A stretch of DNA of 64,000 nt from Nitrobacter sp. Nb-311A (GTDB taxonomy: Bacteria > Pseudomonadota > Alphaproteobacteria > Rhizobiales > Xanthobacteraceae). The stretch spans positions 19,970 through 83,969 of the forward strand of contig NZ_CH672420.1 of NCBI RefSeq assembly GCF_000152905.1, in the 5' to 3' direction. Position 1 is the first letter of the stretch, and each line of letters opens with the position of its first letter. The notes under the pieces are model-generated. The model was given only the letters and a program-made list of their open reading frames with translations, was not told the DNA's origin and ran no database searches. Of the stretch, positions 48,883-57,090 are shown piece after piece. A program made the position numbers and the translations under genes.

Positions 48883-50442
48883 TTTCTCCAAAACGGGCGT
48901 AGAAGCGGCTCCAGCGGCGTGTTCGCCTTTGGTTTCGATGACCGTTTCCGCAAGCATGTCAAAGGGTTGGCGAAAGTTCGCGACCACCTTCCCGTGATCC
49001 CAAGTGCAGTTCGATAGTAAAAAATTGAGCAAGCGGCGTTTTTCGCGCGGCTCCTGCTTCGCGAACAGCCTTTGGACGTCCCGCGCCAGTTCCAGCAGAG
49101 CGACTCCTTCGGAAAGATAAGATTTATCTGCGCTCCGGTGCCGTTCGATCTCGCGCTGGCAGCGTTCCTGCTCCTCGCGCCATTGGTTCGACATTTTTTC
49201 GAAGAAGGCCGCATCCACCAGTCCGTCGAGCTTATCGACATACATGGCGTGAATGCGATCGTTCAGCCGCTTCGCTTCCGCTTCAAGCCGCCTGATCGCT
49301 TCCTCGTGCTCGCGGCGTTCGTCGGCGTGGCTGGCGTGGAGCGCATCGCGCACCCATTCCAGAACCTCGTCATCGAACCGCAGCCGGCCGAGCAATTCGG
49401 TGAACTGTGATTCGATGGCTTCCTCGCGGACATATTTGCGGCGGCAGTCGGCGGGCTTGCCCTGGCACTTATCGGCGTAGCCGGTGCAATGGTAATAGAC
49501 GTAGCGTTCCTTCTTGATCTCGCCGACCACCGCGCAGCCGCAGGCATGACAGGCGATTAGGCCCGAGAAGGCAAAATCCCGCCTGCCCTTCTTGGCGCCG
49601 CGGGCATTGCGGCCGTCCATCACATCCTGCACCCGTTCCCATAGTTCGGTCGGCACGATGGCCTCGTAACGGCCCTGATAGGTCTTGCCGTCCCAATCGA
49701 AGCGCCCGGTATAGATGCGGTTGCGCAGAATCGCGGCGACGGTACTTTTCGGGATGCGCCCGCCGCTTTTCTTGAACACGAGGCCCGCCGCCCTAGCTTT
49801 CTTCGTCACCTCCTGCGTGGACATATCGCCCCACGCATACCATTCGAACATCTTGCGGATGATCGGCGCGGCTTCCTCGTCGGGCACGATGATCTTGCGA
49901 CCGTCTTCGCGCGTCACGTTGCGATAGCCGAGCGGTGCGTTCGAGGGCCAGAAGCCTTGCGCCGCTTTCTCGGTCATGCCCTTGCGCGTTTCTTCCGAAA
50001 GGTTGTCGATGTAGTTCTTCGCCATCAGCACCTTGATGCCGTGCATGAACTTTTCCGAGGAACGCGACTCGCGCGACAGCACAACGCCTTCCTTGGCGAA
50101 GTGCATTTCGACGTCGAGCTCATCGACTGTCAGCCAATCCTTCAGGTTGCGATAGAGCCGGTCGGTCTTCTCGACCAGCATCACGCGAACGGACGGGTGC
50201 GCCTTGAGATATGCGACCATCTCGCCAAATGCGGCGCGGCCGGCCTGTTTGGCGGTTTCAACGTCAACGTATTCCTGTGCCACTGCAAAGCCGTTCGCGG
50301 AGGCGTATTCCTTCAGCAGCTTGAGCTGGGCCGGGATTGAGAAGCCTTCCTTCTCCTGCTCCTTCGAGGAGACGCGGGCATAGATCACCGCCTGCTTGCG
50401 GGCGAGATCAGCGGCGGGTGCGAGTCTGGCAGCTCTTTTCAT
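48841..50442 (-). CDS. large serine recombinase (integrase of the element)
   Basis: A 533-residue site-specific recombinase. The N-terminal resolvase domain has VIYARVSSKEQ with the catalytic Ser (near 26), followed by the recombinase domain (STQEVTKKARAAGLVFKKSGGRIPKSTVAAILRNRIYTGRFDWDGK) and a zinc ribbon CHACGCAVVGEIKKERYVYYHCTGY. A coiled coil follows (about 380-470). The last 13 residues, WLPGLDSNQRPFD, and the TAA stop are exactly the antisense of tRNA-Asn bases 48841-48882, so the C-terminus is set by the integration site. An AT-rich, palindromic start region precedes the gene. Confidence 0.93.
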   Translation of the reverse strand: MKRAARLAPAADLARKQAVIYARVSSKEQEKEGFSIPAQLKLLKEYASANGFAVAQEYVDVETAKQAGRAAFGEMVAYLKAHPSVRVMLVEKTDRLYRNLKDWLTVDELDVEMHFAKEGVVLSRESRSSEKFMHGIKVLMAKNYIDNLSEETRKGMTEKAAQGFWPSNAPLGYRNVTREDGRKIIVPDEEAAPIIRKMFEWYAWGDMSTQEVTKKARAAGLVFKKSGGRIPKSTVAAILRNRIYTGRFDWDGKTYQGRYEAIVPTELWERVQDVMDGRNARGAKKGRRDFAFSGLIACHACGCAVVGEIKKERYVYYHCTGYADKCQGKPADCRRKYVREEAIESQFTELLGRLRFDDEVLEWVRDALHASHADERREHEEAIRRLEAEAKRLNDRIHAMYVDKLDGLVDAAFFEKMSNQWREEQERCQREIERHRSADKSYLSEGVALLELARDVQRLFAKQEPREKRRLLNFLLSNCTWDHGKVVANFRQPFDMLAETVIETKGEHAAGAASTPVLEKWLPGLDSNQRPFD

Positions 50443-50446
50443 TTCA

Positions 50447-50462
50447 TTTAGTGTAACCTAAA
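50447..50462. promoter_or_regulatory. inverted repeat at the recombinase start
   Basis: TTTAG-TGTAAC-CTAAA lies 5 bases upstream of the recombinase ATG in an AT-rich pocket. It could be an operator or part of a short promoter. This is a weak call based on symmetry and position only. Confidence 0.3.
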
Positions 50463-50535
50463 CAAACGCTGTTGCAAGTCGATGGGGCATAACGCGCTCC
50501 ATGTTGACGGCGAGGCCCTCGCCGTGACGCGCGCA

Positions 50536-50988
50536 TCAGTTCAGCGTCCAGATCGAGCCGTTCAGCACCGAGGCAAACGCCACCCAGGCCGCGTAAGGCG
50601 CGAACAGCCACGCCGCCACGCGATCCCGCCGCCAAGCCGTCCCGATGAAAGCAACAATGGTGGCAAGCAGCAGCAGGATGACGACAAGCGCGGCGCCGAC
50701 CTTGTGCGCCGAGAAAAAAGTTGGAGACCAAAGGAAATTGAGCAAAAGCGATAGCCACCAGAGTTTCATCGGCAAGCCATCGCGATTCCGCTCAAAGACA
50801 CGCCAGCCGGCGATGGCGATCAGAATGTAGAGCAGAGTCCAAACCGGCGCGAACAGCCAGTTCGGCGGGTTGAAGGCAGGCTTCGCGAGCGCCGCATACC
50901 ATTCGCCCGGCACGGTCAGGAACCCGATGGCGAGACCACCGCCGATCACCAGAATGAGAAACACGATAAGCGAAAACATGCGGTTCAT
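50536..50988 (-). CDS. TspO/MBR family membrane protein
   Basis: A 150-residue, five-helix tryptophan-rich protein of the TspO (peripheral benzodiazepine receptor) family, which binds porphyrins and sterol-like ligands. KPAFNPPNWLFAPVWTLLYILIAIAGWRVF is the hallmark, with WWLSLLLNFLWSPTFF and PYAAWVAFASVLNGSIWTLN completing it. Its ATG overlaps the DUF2254 stop by ATGA. TspO is unusual in an integrative element; here it is the last gene of the restriction operon. Confidence 0.93.
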   Translation of the reverse strand: MNRMFSLIVFLILVIGGGLAIGFLTVPGEWYAALAKPAFNPPNWLFAPVWTLLYILIAIAGWRVFERNRDGLPMKLWWLSLLLNFLWSPTFFSAHKVGAALVVILLLLATIVAFIGTAWRRDRVAAWLFAPYAAWVAFASVLNGSIWTLN

Positions 50989-52289
50989 GAGATGCGGTGT
51001 TCCCTGTCCTTGGTTTCACCCGAAACGCGCCCGGTAATCTTCGCGGCCACCTCTCGCACGGCGTGCCTTTCAGGCTCCAGCTTCAACTCCGCCTCGGCCC
51101 GCGCCAGCGCAGCTTCCGAATGCCTCGTTGCGGCGACGCCGAACGCAGCGCGATCGACACCTACCAACGCGAGGAACGCCTTCTGAAGACGGAGATGAAT
51201 CTCCACCATCCCGGCACCATCCCGCGCAATCGGAGCGAATACATCGTCGAACATGTCGCTGACCTCGATCGCAGGAACCCATACATGCGGGCAGTCGATC
51301 TTAGCGTCGGTTCTCGAATCGTCGAAGCTCCCCCATTTGGCCAGTAGCCGGACAGCGCGCCCGATCACGTCGATAGCCGTTCCGGGATCGTTGACGGCAG
51401 GAGAAAGCGCGCGGGAAGCGATCTCGGCCAGCACGCAGAGGCCGAAGCGCGGGTCTTGATCAAAGGTGCGTTCCGCGCCGATCGTGAACGCCTTGGCGAC
51501 CGCCTTGCGGATGTCGTCGTCCTGCGGCCCAACCACCATGGCGACAGGCCTCACCGGATCTGCGAAAATGCCAGGCAGCGCCGTGACAAAGATTTGAACC
51601 CCGAACTTCTTTGCACAGTCCTCAAGCGCTGGCACATCGACATGTTGAACATAGCCGATCGCTTCCGAGAACGCCGGCAGCGCGCTCTCGGGAACGTCGC
51701 CGGCGCGAACCATTGGACGGCGCCCACCGAGATGGGGATACGCAAGGCGCGTTTTCATGGCCTTCCATGTCGCCTCCTCCACACGTTCAATCGTCTCGCC
51801 GAGCCGACCGAATCGCGCGAGATAATCGACCCAGCGCAGGATTGTGACGGCAATCAGCGCGATCAGGCCAATCGTCGCCACCAACAGCACCGCTCGCCCT
51901 TGATCGCTATAAAGTTCGGTGCTCAACGCGATGATGCCGACGAGGCTGAACAGAAAAGAACCGATGAAGGTGCCAAGCACATTCTTGCTTGTGTTGTCCT
52001 CCATCAGCAGGCGCGTGGCGCGCGGCGTCACGTTGTTCGTCGCCGCGCCATAAGCTGCAACCATCGTGCTGACGGAGAACACCGTGACCGCAAGCATGCT
52101 CGACGCCAGCAAATTGAGGACCCCGTCGATCGCCTTCGCGCCGATTGTGATTGTCCAGGTTTCGGGAACGTAAGGCGCAAGAAAAATACCAGCGACGGCC
52201 GTGGCGACGCCGGCCAGGCCGAATAACGTAACCCGCAGCCAGAGCTTCCGCGAAAACAAGAGCAGCAGCCATTGCCAGCGCGCGATCAT
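50985..52289 (-). CDS. DUF2254 family membrane protein
   Basis: A 434-residue inner-membrane protein with four N-terminal helices (about 8-30, 55-80, 100-125, 133-155) and a long cytoplasmic domain. GVLNLLASSMLAVTVFSVSTMVAAY, NVTPRATRLLMEDNTSKNVLGTFIGSFLFSLVGI and ILRWVDYLARFGRLGETIERVE are DUF2254 signatures; LAEIASRALSPAVNDPGTAIDVI marks its conserved end. No biochemical role is known. Its ATG overlaps the stop of the 30-codon ORF by ATGA, and its own stop overlaps tspO, so it is translated as part of the restriction operon. Confidence 0.9.
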   Translation of the reverse strand: MIARWQWLLLLFSRKLWLRVTLFGLAGVATAVAGIFLAPYVPETWTITIGAKAIDGVLNLLASSMLAVTVFSVSTMVAAYGAATNNVTPRATRLLMEDNTSKNVLGTFIGSFLFSLVGIIALSTELYSDQGRAVLLVATIGLIALIAVTILRWVDYLARFGRLGETIERVEEATWKAMKTRLAYPHLGGRRPMVRAGDVPESALPAFSEAIGYVQHVDVPALEDCAKKFGVQIFVTALPGIFADPVRPVAMVVGPQDDDIRKAVAKAFTIGAERTFDQDPRFGLCVLAEIASRALSPAVNDPGTAIDVIGRAVRLLAKWGSFDDSRTDAKIDCPHVWVPAIEVSDMFDDVFAPIARDGAGMVEIHLRLQKAFLALVGVDRAAFGVAATRHSEAALARAEAELKLEPERHAVREVAAKITGRVSGETKDREHRIS

Positions 52290-52378
52290 TCCGCTGCCTC
52301 CAGTTCGCGATCCTCGGCTGGCGTCAGGGCCTCGGCTAGCAGCGCGTCTAGAAGGCGGTGGCGGATGGCGATGCTCAT
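52286..52378 (-). CDS. 30-residue coupled ORF between res and DUF2254
   Basis: ATG at 52378-52376, 30 sense codons, then TGA at 52288-52286. The peptide begins MSIAIRHRLLDALLAEAL and ends EDRELEAAE. It should form one amphipathic helix with an acidic tail. The start overlaps the res stop (ATGA) and the stop overlaps the DUF2254 start (ATGA), so a ribosome ending res can pass through it to DUF2254. It may be a true small protein or only a coupling device. No family is recognised. Confidence 0.6.
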   Translation of the reverse strand: MSIAIRHRLLDALLAEALTPAEDRELEAAE

Positions 52379-55026
52379 TGAGCACCTGCAACCTTGTCGA
52401 GCATCTGCGTGCGCATGTCGCGCCCATCGATGACTCTCTCGACAACAAGGAAGACGCCCTTGCCGCCGCTGCGGATTTCCCAGAGCCGGCCGATCGCCCG
52501 CTTCTCGTTGGTGTCGTCAACGCCCGCGCCCGCGAGAAGAGTGCCCTTATACTCGACGACGAAGAAACGTCCGTCGTTAAGCTGCGCCACAAAATCGGGA
52601 TAGAACTTGTCGCTTGCCGTAGGCAGCCAGAATGATCGCGGATGCCGGGCGACGTTGCGAATCCAGAACTTGATCTGCGGCAGGCTGTCGAGCGCCTGGG
52701 CGCATTGGAACTCCTCTCCTGCTTCCATGCCGTCGAAGGCCGGCACGGCGTCGGCGCCGAGGAAATGTTTGGCGAAGCGGAAGCGGCCCGTATAGCGATG
52801 TCGCTTCTGGTCCGCATACATGCCGTCGCGGAGAGCAAAGCCGTTATCGAAAGAGATGTCCACCTTCGCTTCGGGCGCGAACAAATAGCGCTGATAGACT
52901 TTGTTGCGTTCAGCAGCGCGCGCTGCCCCGATCCTTTCTTTCAGCTTGCGGGCAAGGATGAACTTCGTCCGCATCAGCGCGGCGATGCTCAGTTTCCGTG
53001 GGCCAACAAGATGCCCGACGCAATCGGTCAGCCATTTCAGTAGGTCCGATTGATGAATGTCAGGTTGGCGTAATTGCCGGTCGAGCCAGAGCACGAGGTT
53101 TTGCGGCGTCCAGCCCTCGACTTCCACATCGAGGGCGAGTTGCTCGGCTTCGTCGGCGAACTGATACGTGACGCGATTGCCATCGATATCGATCTCGAAG
53201 CTTCGCGCCGTCTCGCGGATGGCGAATGCCCCTTCGTTGAGAAGGGCGGGATGATCGGCGAGCCGCCAGTCATGGAACTCCATGAACACGTCGGTGTCGG
53301 CGAACTCGAATGCGCCTTGGATATCGGTGACAAGACGCGGCACGACAAAAGCCTCGCCCTGTTCGGCCGGCGAAAGCTGCTCCTTGATCTCGACGCGGTA
53401 CTTTCGCACGGCCTCCACAAAGCCCTGCCGTTCAGGCGCCGGGATCGCGGTCGTGATCGCCGTTTCCACCTCGGGCGTGACGCGGCCGGTCACGGCTATC
53501 TCGATTTTTCCGTCTTTTTCGACGACTGATGTGCCCTCCGTTGCCGCCGCCGTTTGCAGCGCCGATACCAGTTCAGGCGTCGCCGGCAGAACGTGCCGGA
53601 AGACCGGCTTTGGCGTCTCGCCTTGCGCGAACAATCCGGTGTCGTCGAGATGGCCTTGCGCCGGCTCGATGGCGTCCTTCGCCTCGTCCTCCTCGAACCC
53701 CATGGCAACGAGCTTGTCGGCAAGGCCGGATGCTGCGGCGCCGAAGGATGCTTCGGAGACGTGCGCGTAGGCGCGGTTCAGCGGCTCGGCGGCCCGGCGG
53801 TTCGCGTAGGGCATACGCAGCACGCGCCCGAGCAGTTGCTCGGCATCGGTTGCACTCTGGATGCGCTGAACCGAGCAGAACACATAGGCAAATGAACAGT
53901 CCCAGCCTTCCTTGAGAGCTTCGACGGTGATCACATATTCGATAGGGCATTTCGGATTGAACAGATCGATTCCATCGAGGTCACGCTGATCGCCGGTGGC
54001 GACGGCGATGCGCTCCTCCGGTATCTGCTCGACCTCGACGAGTTGCTTCTTCAGCGCCTCGACGGTGATTTCCTGATTTCGCGGCTGCGCTTGGAACAGT
54101 ACGATGGGGCGAATGTAGTTGGTTTCGCCTTTCGCAGCGTCTTCCAGCCCCTTGCGCCTCATGATCGCGCCGTTCACCGCGTTTTGCCACGAATCGTGTT
54201 CGGCCAGAATGATCGGCAGCTTGATCATTTCGGCCGCCTTCAATTCCTGCGCGGAGACGCTGTGCAGGATGTTGGAGTTGAAGCGCGGCGTCGCGGTGAA
54301 CTCGATAATGGCGCAGGGGTTCACGCGCGCCTGCATGTCGCGCGTGAGGCCGGTCACGGCGTTGTGTGCCTCATCCACGATCATAAGCGGGCGATGAACA
54401 TGCAGAAGGTTGGCGAACGAAAATTTGGGCCCGCCGCCCTCGTGCGGCTCCAGACCAGGCGTTATCTTCGGCACCGCGCTGAAATGGGGCTCCATGTTCT
54501 CGTTGTGCGCATAGACCTTGCGGCCTTCCGTGTTGCTCACGCGCAGGGTTTGGATCGTACCGACGATGACGCAGGCGTTATCGCGGATGTCGTGCGGCCG
54601 GATCATGGTGAAGTCGGCGATGTCGAACACCCGCACGCGGCCTTCGAACACCTCATCGAGCGCCTGGCGGTAGGGGTGGCGGGTGTTCTTCAGCGCCTCG
54701 ACCGTCTGCAAACGGATCGTGTTCGACGGCACGAGCCAGAGAACGACCGGATAATCCTTCTCGATCCAAGTGTCGCGCGCGACGCCGATGGCGTGCGCGC
54801 CGAGGATCGTCTTGCCGCCGCCGGTCGGCAGTCGCAGGCAGACGTGAGGTACGCCGGGCAACGCTTCGAGGGCGGTGTAGTCGCCGCAATAGCGGCCGAG
54901 GCGCTTCGCCTGTTCGGGCTCCTTGGTGATCGCCTCGTAGGCGTTCTTCGGTCCGGCGATGCGCGCTTCTTCGAGGAAGCGCCGAAGGACAGCGAGGGTG
55001 TCGGCCTGATATTGCTTGAGCTTCAT
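52375..55026 (-). CDS. res: Type III restriction enzyme, Res subunit
   Basis: An 883-residue superfamily 2 helicase-nuclease. The helicase has Q-tip KQYQADTLAVLRRFLEEARI, Walker A LPTGGGKTILGAHA (near 66-79), Walker B IVDEAHNAVTG (near 215), FTATPRFN, and motifs V-VI with LKEGWDCSFAYVFCS and QLLGRVLRMPYA. The nuclease lies at the C-terminus (YPDFVAQLNDGRFFVVEYKG, near 810-828), a PD-(D/E)xK-like site with EYK. With Mod it cleaves unmethylated DNA after translocation. It starts 8 bases after mod and its stop overlaps the 30-codon ORF. Confidence 0.95.
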   Translation of the reverse strand: MKLKQYQADTLAVLRRFLEEARIAGPKNAYEAITKEPEQAKRLGRYCGDYTALEALPGVPHVCLRLPTGGGKTILGAHAIGVARDTWIEKDYPVVLWLVPSNTIRLQTVEALKNTRHPYRQALDEVFEGRVRVFDIADFTMIRPHDIRDNACVIVGTIQTLRVSNTEGRKVYAHNENMEPHFSAVPKITPGLEPHEGGGPKFSFANLLHVHRPLMIVDEAHNAVTGLTRDMQARVNPCAIIEFTATPRFNSNILHSVSAQELKAAEMIKLPIILAEHDSWQNAVNGAIMRRKGLEDAAKGETNYIRPIVLFQAQPRNQEITVEALKKQLVEVEQIPEERIAVATGDQRDLDGIDLFNPKCPIEYVITVEALKEGWDCSFAYVFCSVQRIQSATDAEQLLGRVLRMPYANRRAAEPLNRAYAHVSEASFGAAASGLADKLVAMGFEEDEAKDAIEPAQGHLDDTGLFAQGETPKPVFRHVLPATPELVSALQTAAATEGTSVVEKDGKIEIAVTGRVTPEVETAITTAIPAPERQGFVEAVRKYRVEIKEQLSPAEQGEAFVVPRLVTDIQGAFEFADTDVFMEFHDWRLADHPALLNEGAFAIRETARSFEIDIDGNRVTYQFADEAEQLALDVEVEGWTPQNLVLWLDRQLRQPDIHQSDLLKWLTDCVGHLVGPRKLSIAALMRTKFILARKLKERIGAARAAERNKVYQRYLFAPEAKVDISFDNGFALRDGMYADQKRHRYTGRFRFAKHFLGADAVPAFDGMEAGEEFQCAQALDSLPQIKFWIRNVARHPRSFWLPTASDKFYPDFVAQLNDGRFFVVEYKGTLLAGAGVDDTNEKRAIGRLWEIRSGGKGVFLVVERVIDGRDMRTQMLDKVAGAQ

Positions 55027-55034
55027 GGCCGCAC

Positions 55035-56576
55035 CTACCGCCGGGCTTTCACATCGTAGGGCGTCTGCTTGAACGTGACGCCCTCGCGGTCGAGCGTCGC
55101 CGCGGTGATCCGCGATTGCTCGCCATACACCGTAAGTGGTCCCGCAAAGGCCGGGTCCCTCTTGGCGATCTTCTCGCGGATCAGCTTGAGCGTCGCACGG
55201 GTCAGCACGTTCCCGCCATCGACGCGCTTGTCGCCTAGGATGCCATTGTAAAGCAGCGCGAAGGCGCGCCCGTCGTTGAAGCCGAGGAGCGGTGTGCCGC
55301 GTTTCGCCGTCCACGGCATGTTCGTCTCGCCAAACCAGATGTGCGCCGCGAGCACCGGAAAGCGAATGTCGGAGCGGATATGGCCTTCTTCGTCGAACAC
55401 CGGCGGGCCGAGGCGATAGAAGCGGAAGCCGTCGCCACCCTTCCAGCCGACGCTTTCTGATATGCCGCCTTGCTCGCCCTCGATGACTTTGTTCAGCCGT
55501 GGCACGCAATGCGTGACGGAGTGCTCGCCCATTTCGATGCCAATGTAGCGACGCCCCGTCTTGTGTGCGACGGCGGCCGTGGTGCCGGAGCCGAGAAATG
55601 AGTCGAGAACGAGGTCGCCGGGATTGGTGGCGATGTGCAGGATGCGCTGGATGAGCGCTTCTGGCTTTGGCGTGCCAAATGCGTCCTCTCGGCCCAACAG
55701 CCCGTGCATCTCCTTCTTGGCTTGATCGGTATGGCCAACCTCGTCGCTCGGCCACCAAGTCCACGGAACGAAGCCCTCTACTTCAGAGAGGTAACGGATA
55801 ATGTTGGGTTGCCCAGTTCCGTCCTTCCCAAACCAGATTCGTCCCCGTGCCTTCAGCTTCTCAAATTCTGACTCGATAGTGCTCCAGCACCGACCCTCTG
55901 GGGGGCGGTGAACCACCCCAACCGGAGTAGTGATTGCGTACATTTGATTGGGACGGTAGCCCTGCGCTGTCATGGGAATTCCGCGCCAGCGGCCTTTTGG
56001 GTCATTGTTCGGGTTCTTGTATATTTTTGCCTGTTCTTCTGTCGGAGGAATTCGATTGCGTTGTTTTTTGAAACTTTCCGGATTTATGGCGTACACGTAA
56101 ATGTATTCGTGCACATCACCAATGGCCTCGCGATTTTCCCGAGAGTATCGCTTTTGCCAGACATTCGTTGCGATAAAACGTGATCTTCCGAATATCTCGT
56201 CCAAGATCACTTTCATATACGAGCCTTCGGCGTCGTCGATGGAGACCCAGATCGAGCCGTCCTCGGCCAGCAGGTCGCGCAGCAATTCCAGCCGCGGCCA
56301 CATCATCGCGAGCCATTGCGAATGTTCGAGATTGTCGTCGTAGTGCTCGAAGGCGGAGCGGGTGTTGTAGGGCGGGTCGATATAGATGCACTTCACTTGA
56401 CCGGCGTAGAACGGCAGCAGTGCCTTGAGCGCTTCGAGGTTGTCGCCCTGGATGAGCATGTTGCCGGCGCTCGGATCGCCAGCCGAAAGCTCCGGCGCTT
56501 CTTCGAGCAGCCGATAGGGCACGCGCCTGGCGGCGCCGATATCGTGGTCGCGGGTGAGCCAGTTCAGAATGGGCAT
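55035..56576 (-). CDS. mod: Type III DNA adenine methyltransferase, Mod subunit
   Basis: A 513-residue beta-class N6-adenine methyltransferase. Motif IV is IYIDPPYNTRS (DPPY at 67-70), motif I is FLGSGTT (about 326-332), and the target-recognition domain lies between them. Bases about 55750-56220, coding for much of that domain, have clearly lower GC (one 60-base stretch counts 25 of 60) than the flanks. This is consistent with exchange of the specificity part. Start MPILNWLTRDHDIG (ATG) is preferred to a TTG ten codons upstream. Recognition sequence is unknown. Confidence 0.95.
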   Translation of the reverse strand: MPILNWLTRDHDIGAARRVPYRLLEEAPELSAGDPSAGNMLIQGDNLEALKALLPFYAGQVKCIYIDPPYNTRSAFEHYDDNLEHSQWLAMMWPRLELLRDLLAEDGSIWVSIDDAEGSYMKVILDEIFGRSRFIATNVWQKRYSRENREAIGDVHEYIYVYAINPESFKKQRNRIPPTEEQAKIYKNPNNDPKGRWRGIPMTAQGYRPNQMYAITTPVGVVHRPPEGRCWSTIESEFEKLKARGRIWFGKDGTGQPNIIRYLSEVEGFVPWTWWPSDEVGHTDQAKKEMHGLLGREDAFGTPKPEALIQRILHIATNPGDLVLDSFLGSGTTAAVAHKTGRRYIGIEMGEHSVTHCVPRLNKVIEGEQGGISESVGWKGGDGFRFYRLGPPVFDEEGHIRSDIRFPVLAAHIWFGETNMPWTAKRGTPLLGFNDGRAFALLYNGILGDKRVDGGNVLTRATLKLIREKIAKRDPAFAGPLTVYGEQSRITAATLDREGVTFKQTPYDVKARR

Positions 56577-56618
56577 GCGGGCGGGCGGCTTTCCGGCAAA
56601 AGGCAAAGGAATTTGGCG

Positions 56619-56640
56619 CCGCCGATGGAATCATCGGCGG
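56619..56640. promoter_or_regulatory. hairpin in the mod leader
   Basis: Perfect CCGCCGATG / CATCGGCGG with loop GAAT, about 43 bases upstream of the mod start, within a 256-base gene-free gap (56577-56832) after the HGG-motif gene. It has no T-run on the minus strand, so it is more likely an operator or leader structure than a terminator. The rest of the gap holds nothing recognised. Confidence 0.45.
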
Positions 56641-56832
56641 ACCTTCCCAAGCATTGTTACTGCATCCGCCGGCGCCGAATAACCCTGATTCGCAGCGGGC
56701 TGGTGCGCGCGCACCCGGGGACGGTGTGTACCCCGATTTTAGCTTCGGCGGTGGCGTTCTGCCGCGCCTTTGCCGGCTCGCATACGCCAATCGCCAAGAA
56801 GGACCTATGGCCGCCCCCGGTCGCTAGAGGAT

Positions 56833-57090
56833 TTATTCCGCCTCATCGGTGGAGCCGGCCAGAGCCCGCATGGTGCGGATGAGGGCCGCGATCTGGCGCC
56901 GGCGGGCGACTGCCTTGGCGGTATAGCGCCCATGCTTGAAGGCGTTCCTATTCCCTTTGGCCGCGCCCGGCGACTTGCCGCCGTGCATCCGGCAGCGCCC
57001 GTTCGCCATCGCGGGCGACTGGCACGGCGTCCCGGCCCGCGTCCGGGCGTGGCAACGCGGGCTCAGGTGCATGGGCAATCTGCTTTGCAT
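56833..57090 (-). CDS. HGG-motif small protein
   Basis: An 85-residue basic protein. The Cys/His block CHARTRAGTPCQSPAMANG-RCRMHGG-KSPGAAKGNRNAFKHGRYT matches a small family seen in phages and integrative elements (C-C-C-H spacing, then HGG and KHG). It may bind zinc and nucleic acid. It shares 143 bases with the preceding gene in another frame. Start MQSRLPM is chosen; MHLSPRC six codons later is possible. Function is unknown. Confidence 0.72.
   Translation of the reverse strand: MQSRLPMHLSPRCHARTRAGTPCQSPAMANGRCRMHGGKSPGAAKGNRNAFKHGRYTAKAVARRRQIAALIRTMRALAGSTDEAE

Noticed and set aside
54043..55059. Plus-strand frame of 338 codons
   Set aside because: Antisense of the Type III res gene, whose helicase motifs are complete.
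56116..56790. Minus-strand frame of 224 codons overlapping mod
   Set aside because: It is out of frame with mod and lacks motifs; mod is intact in its own frame.
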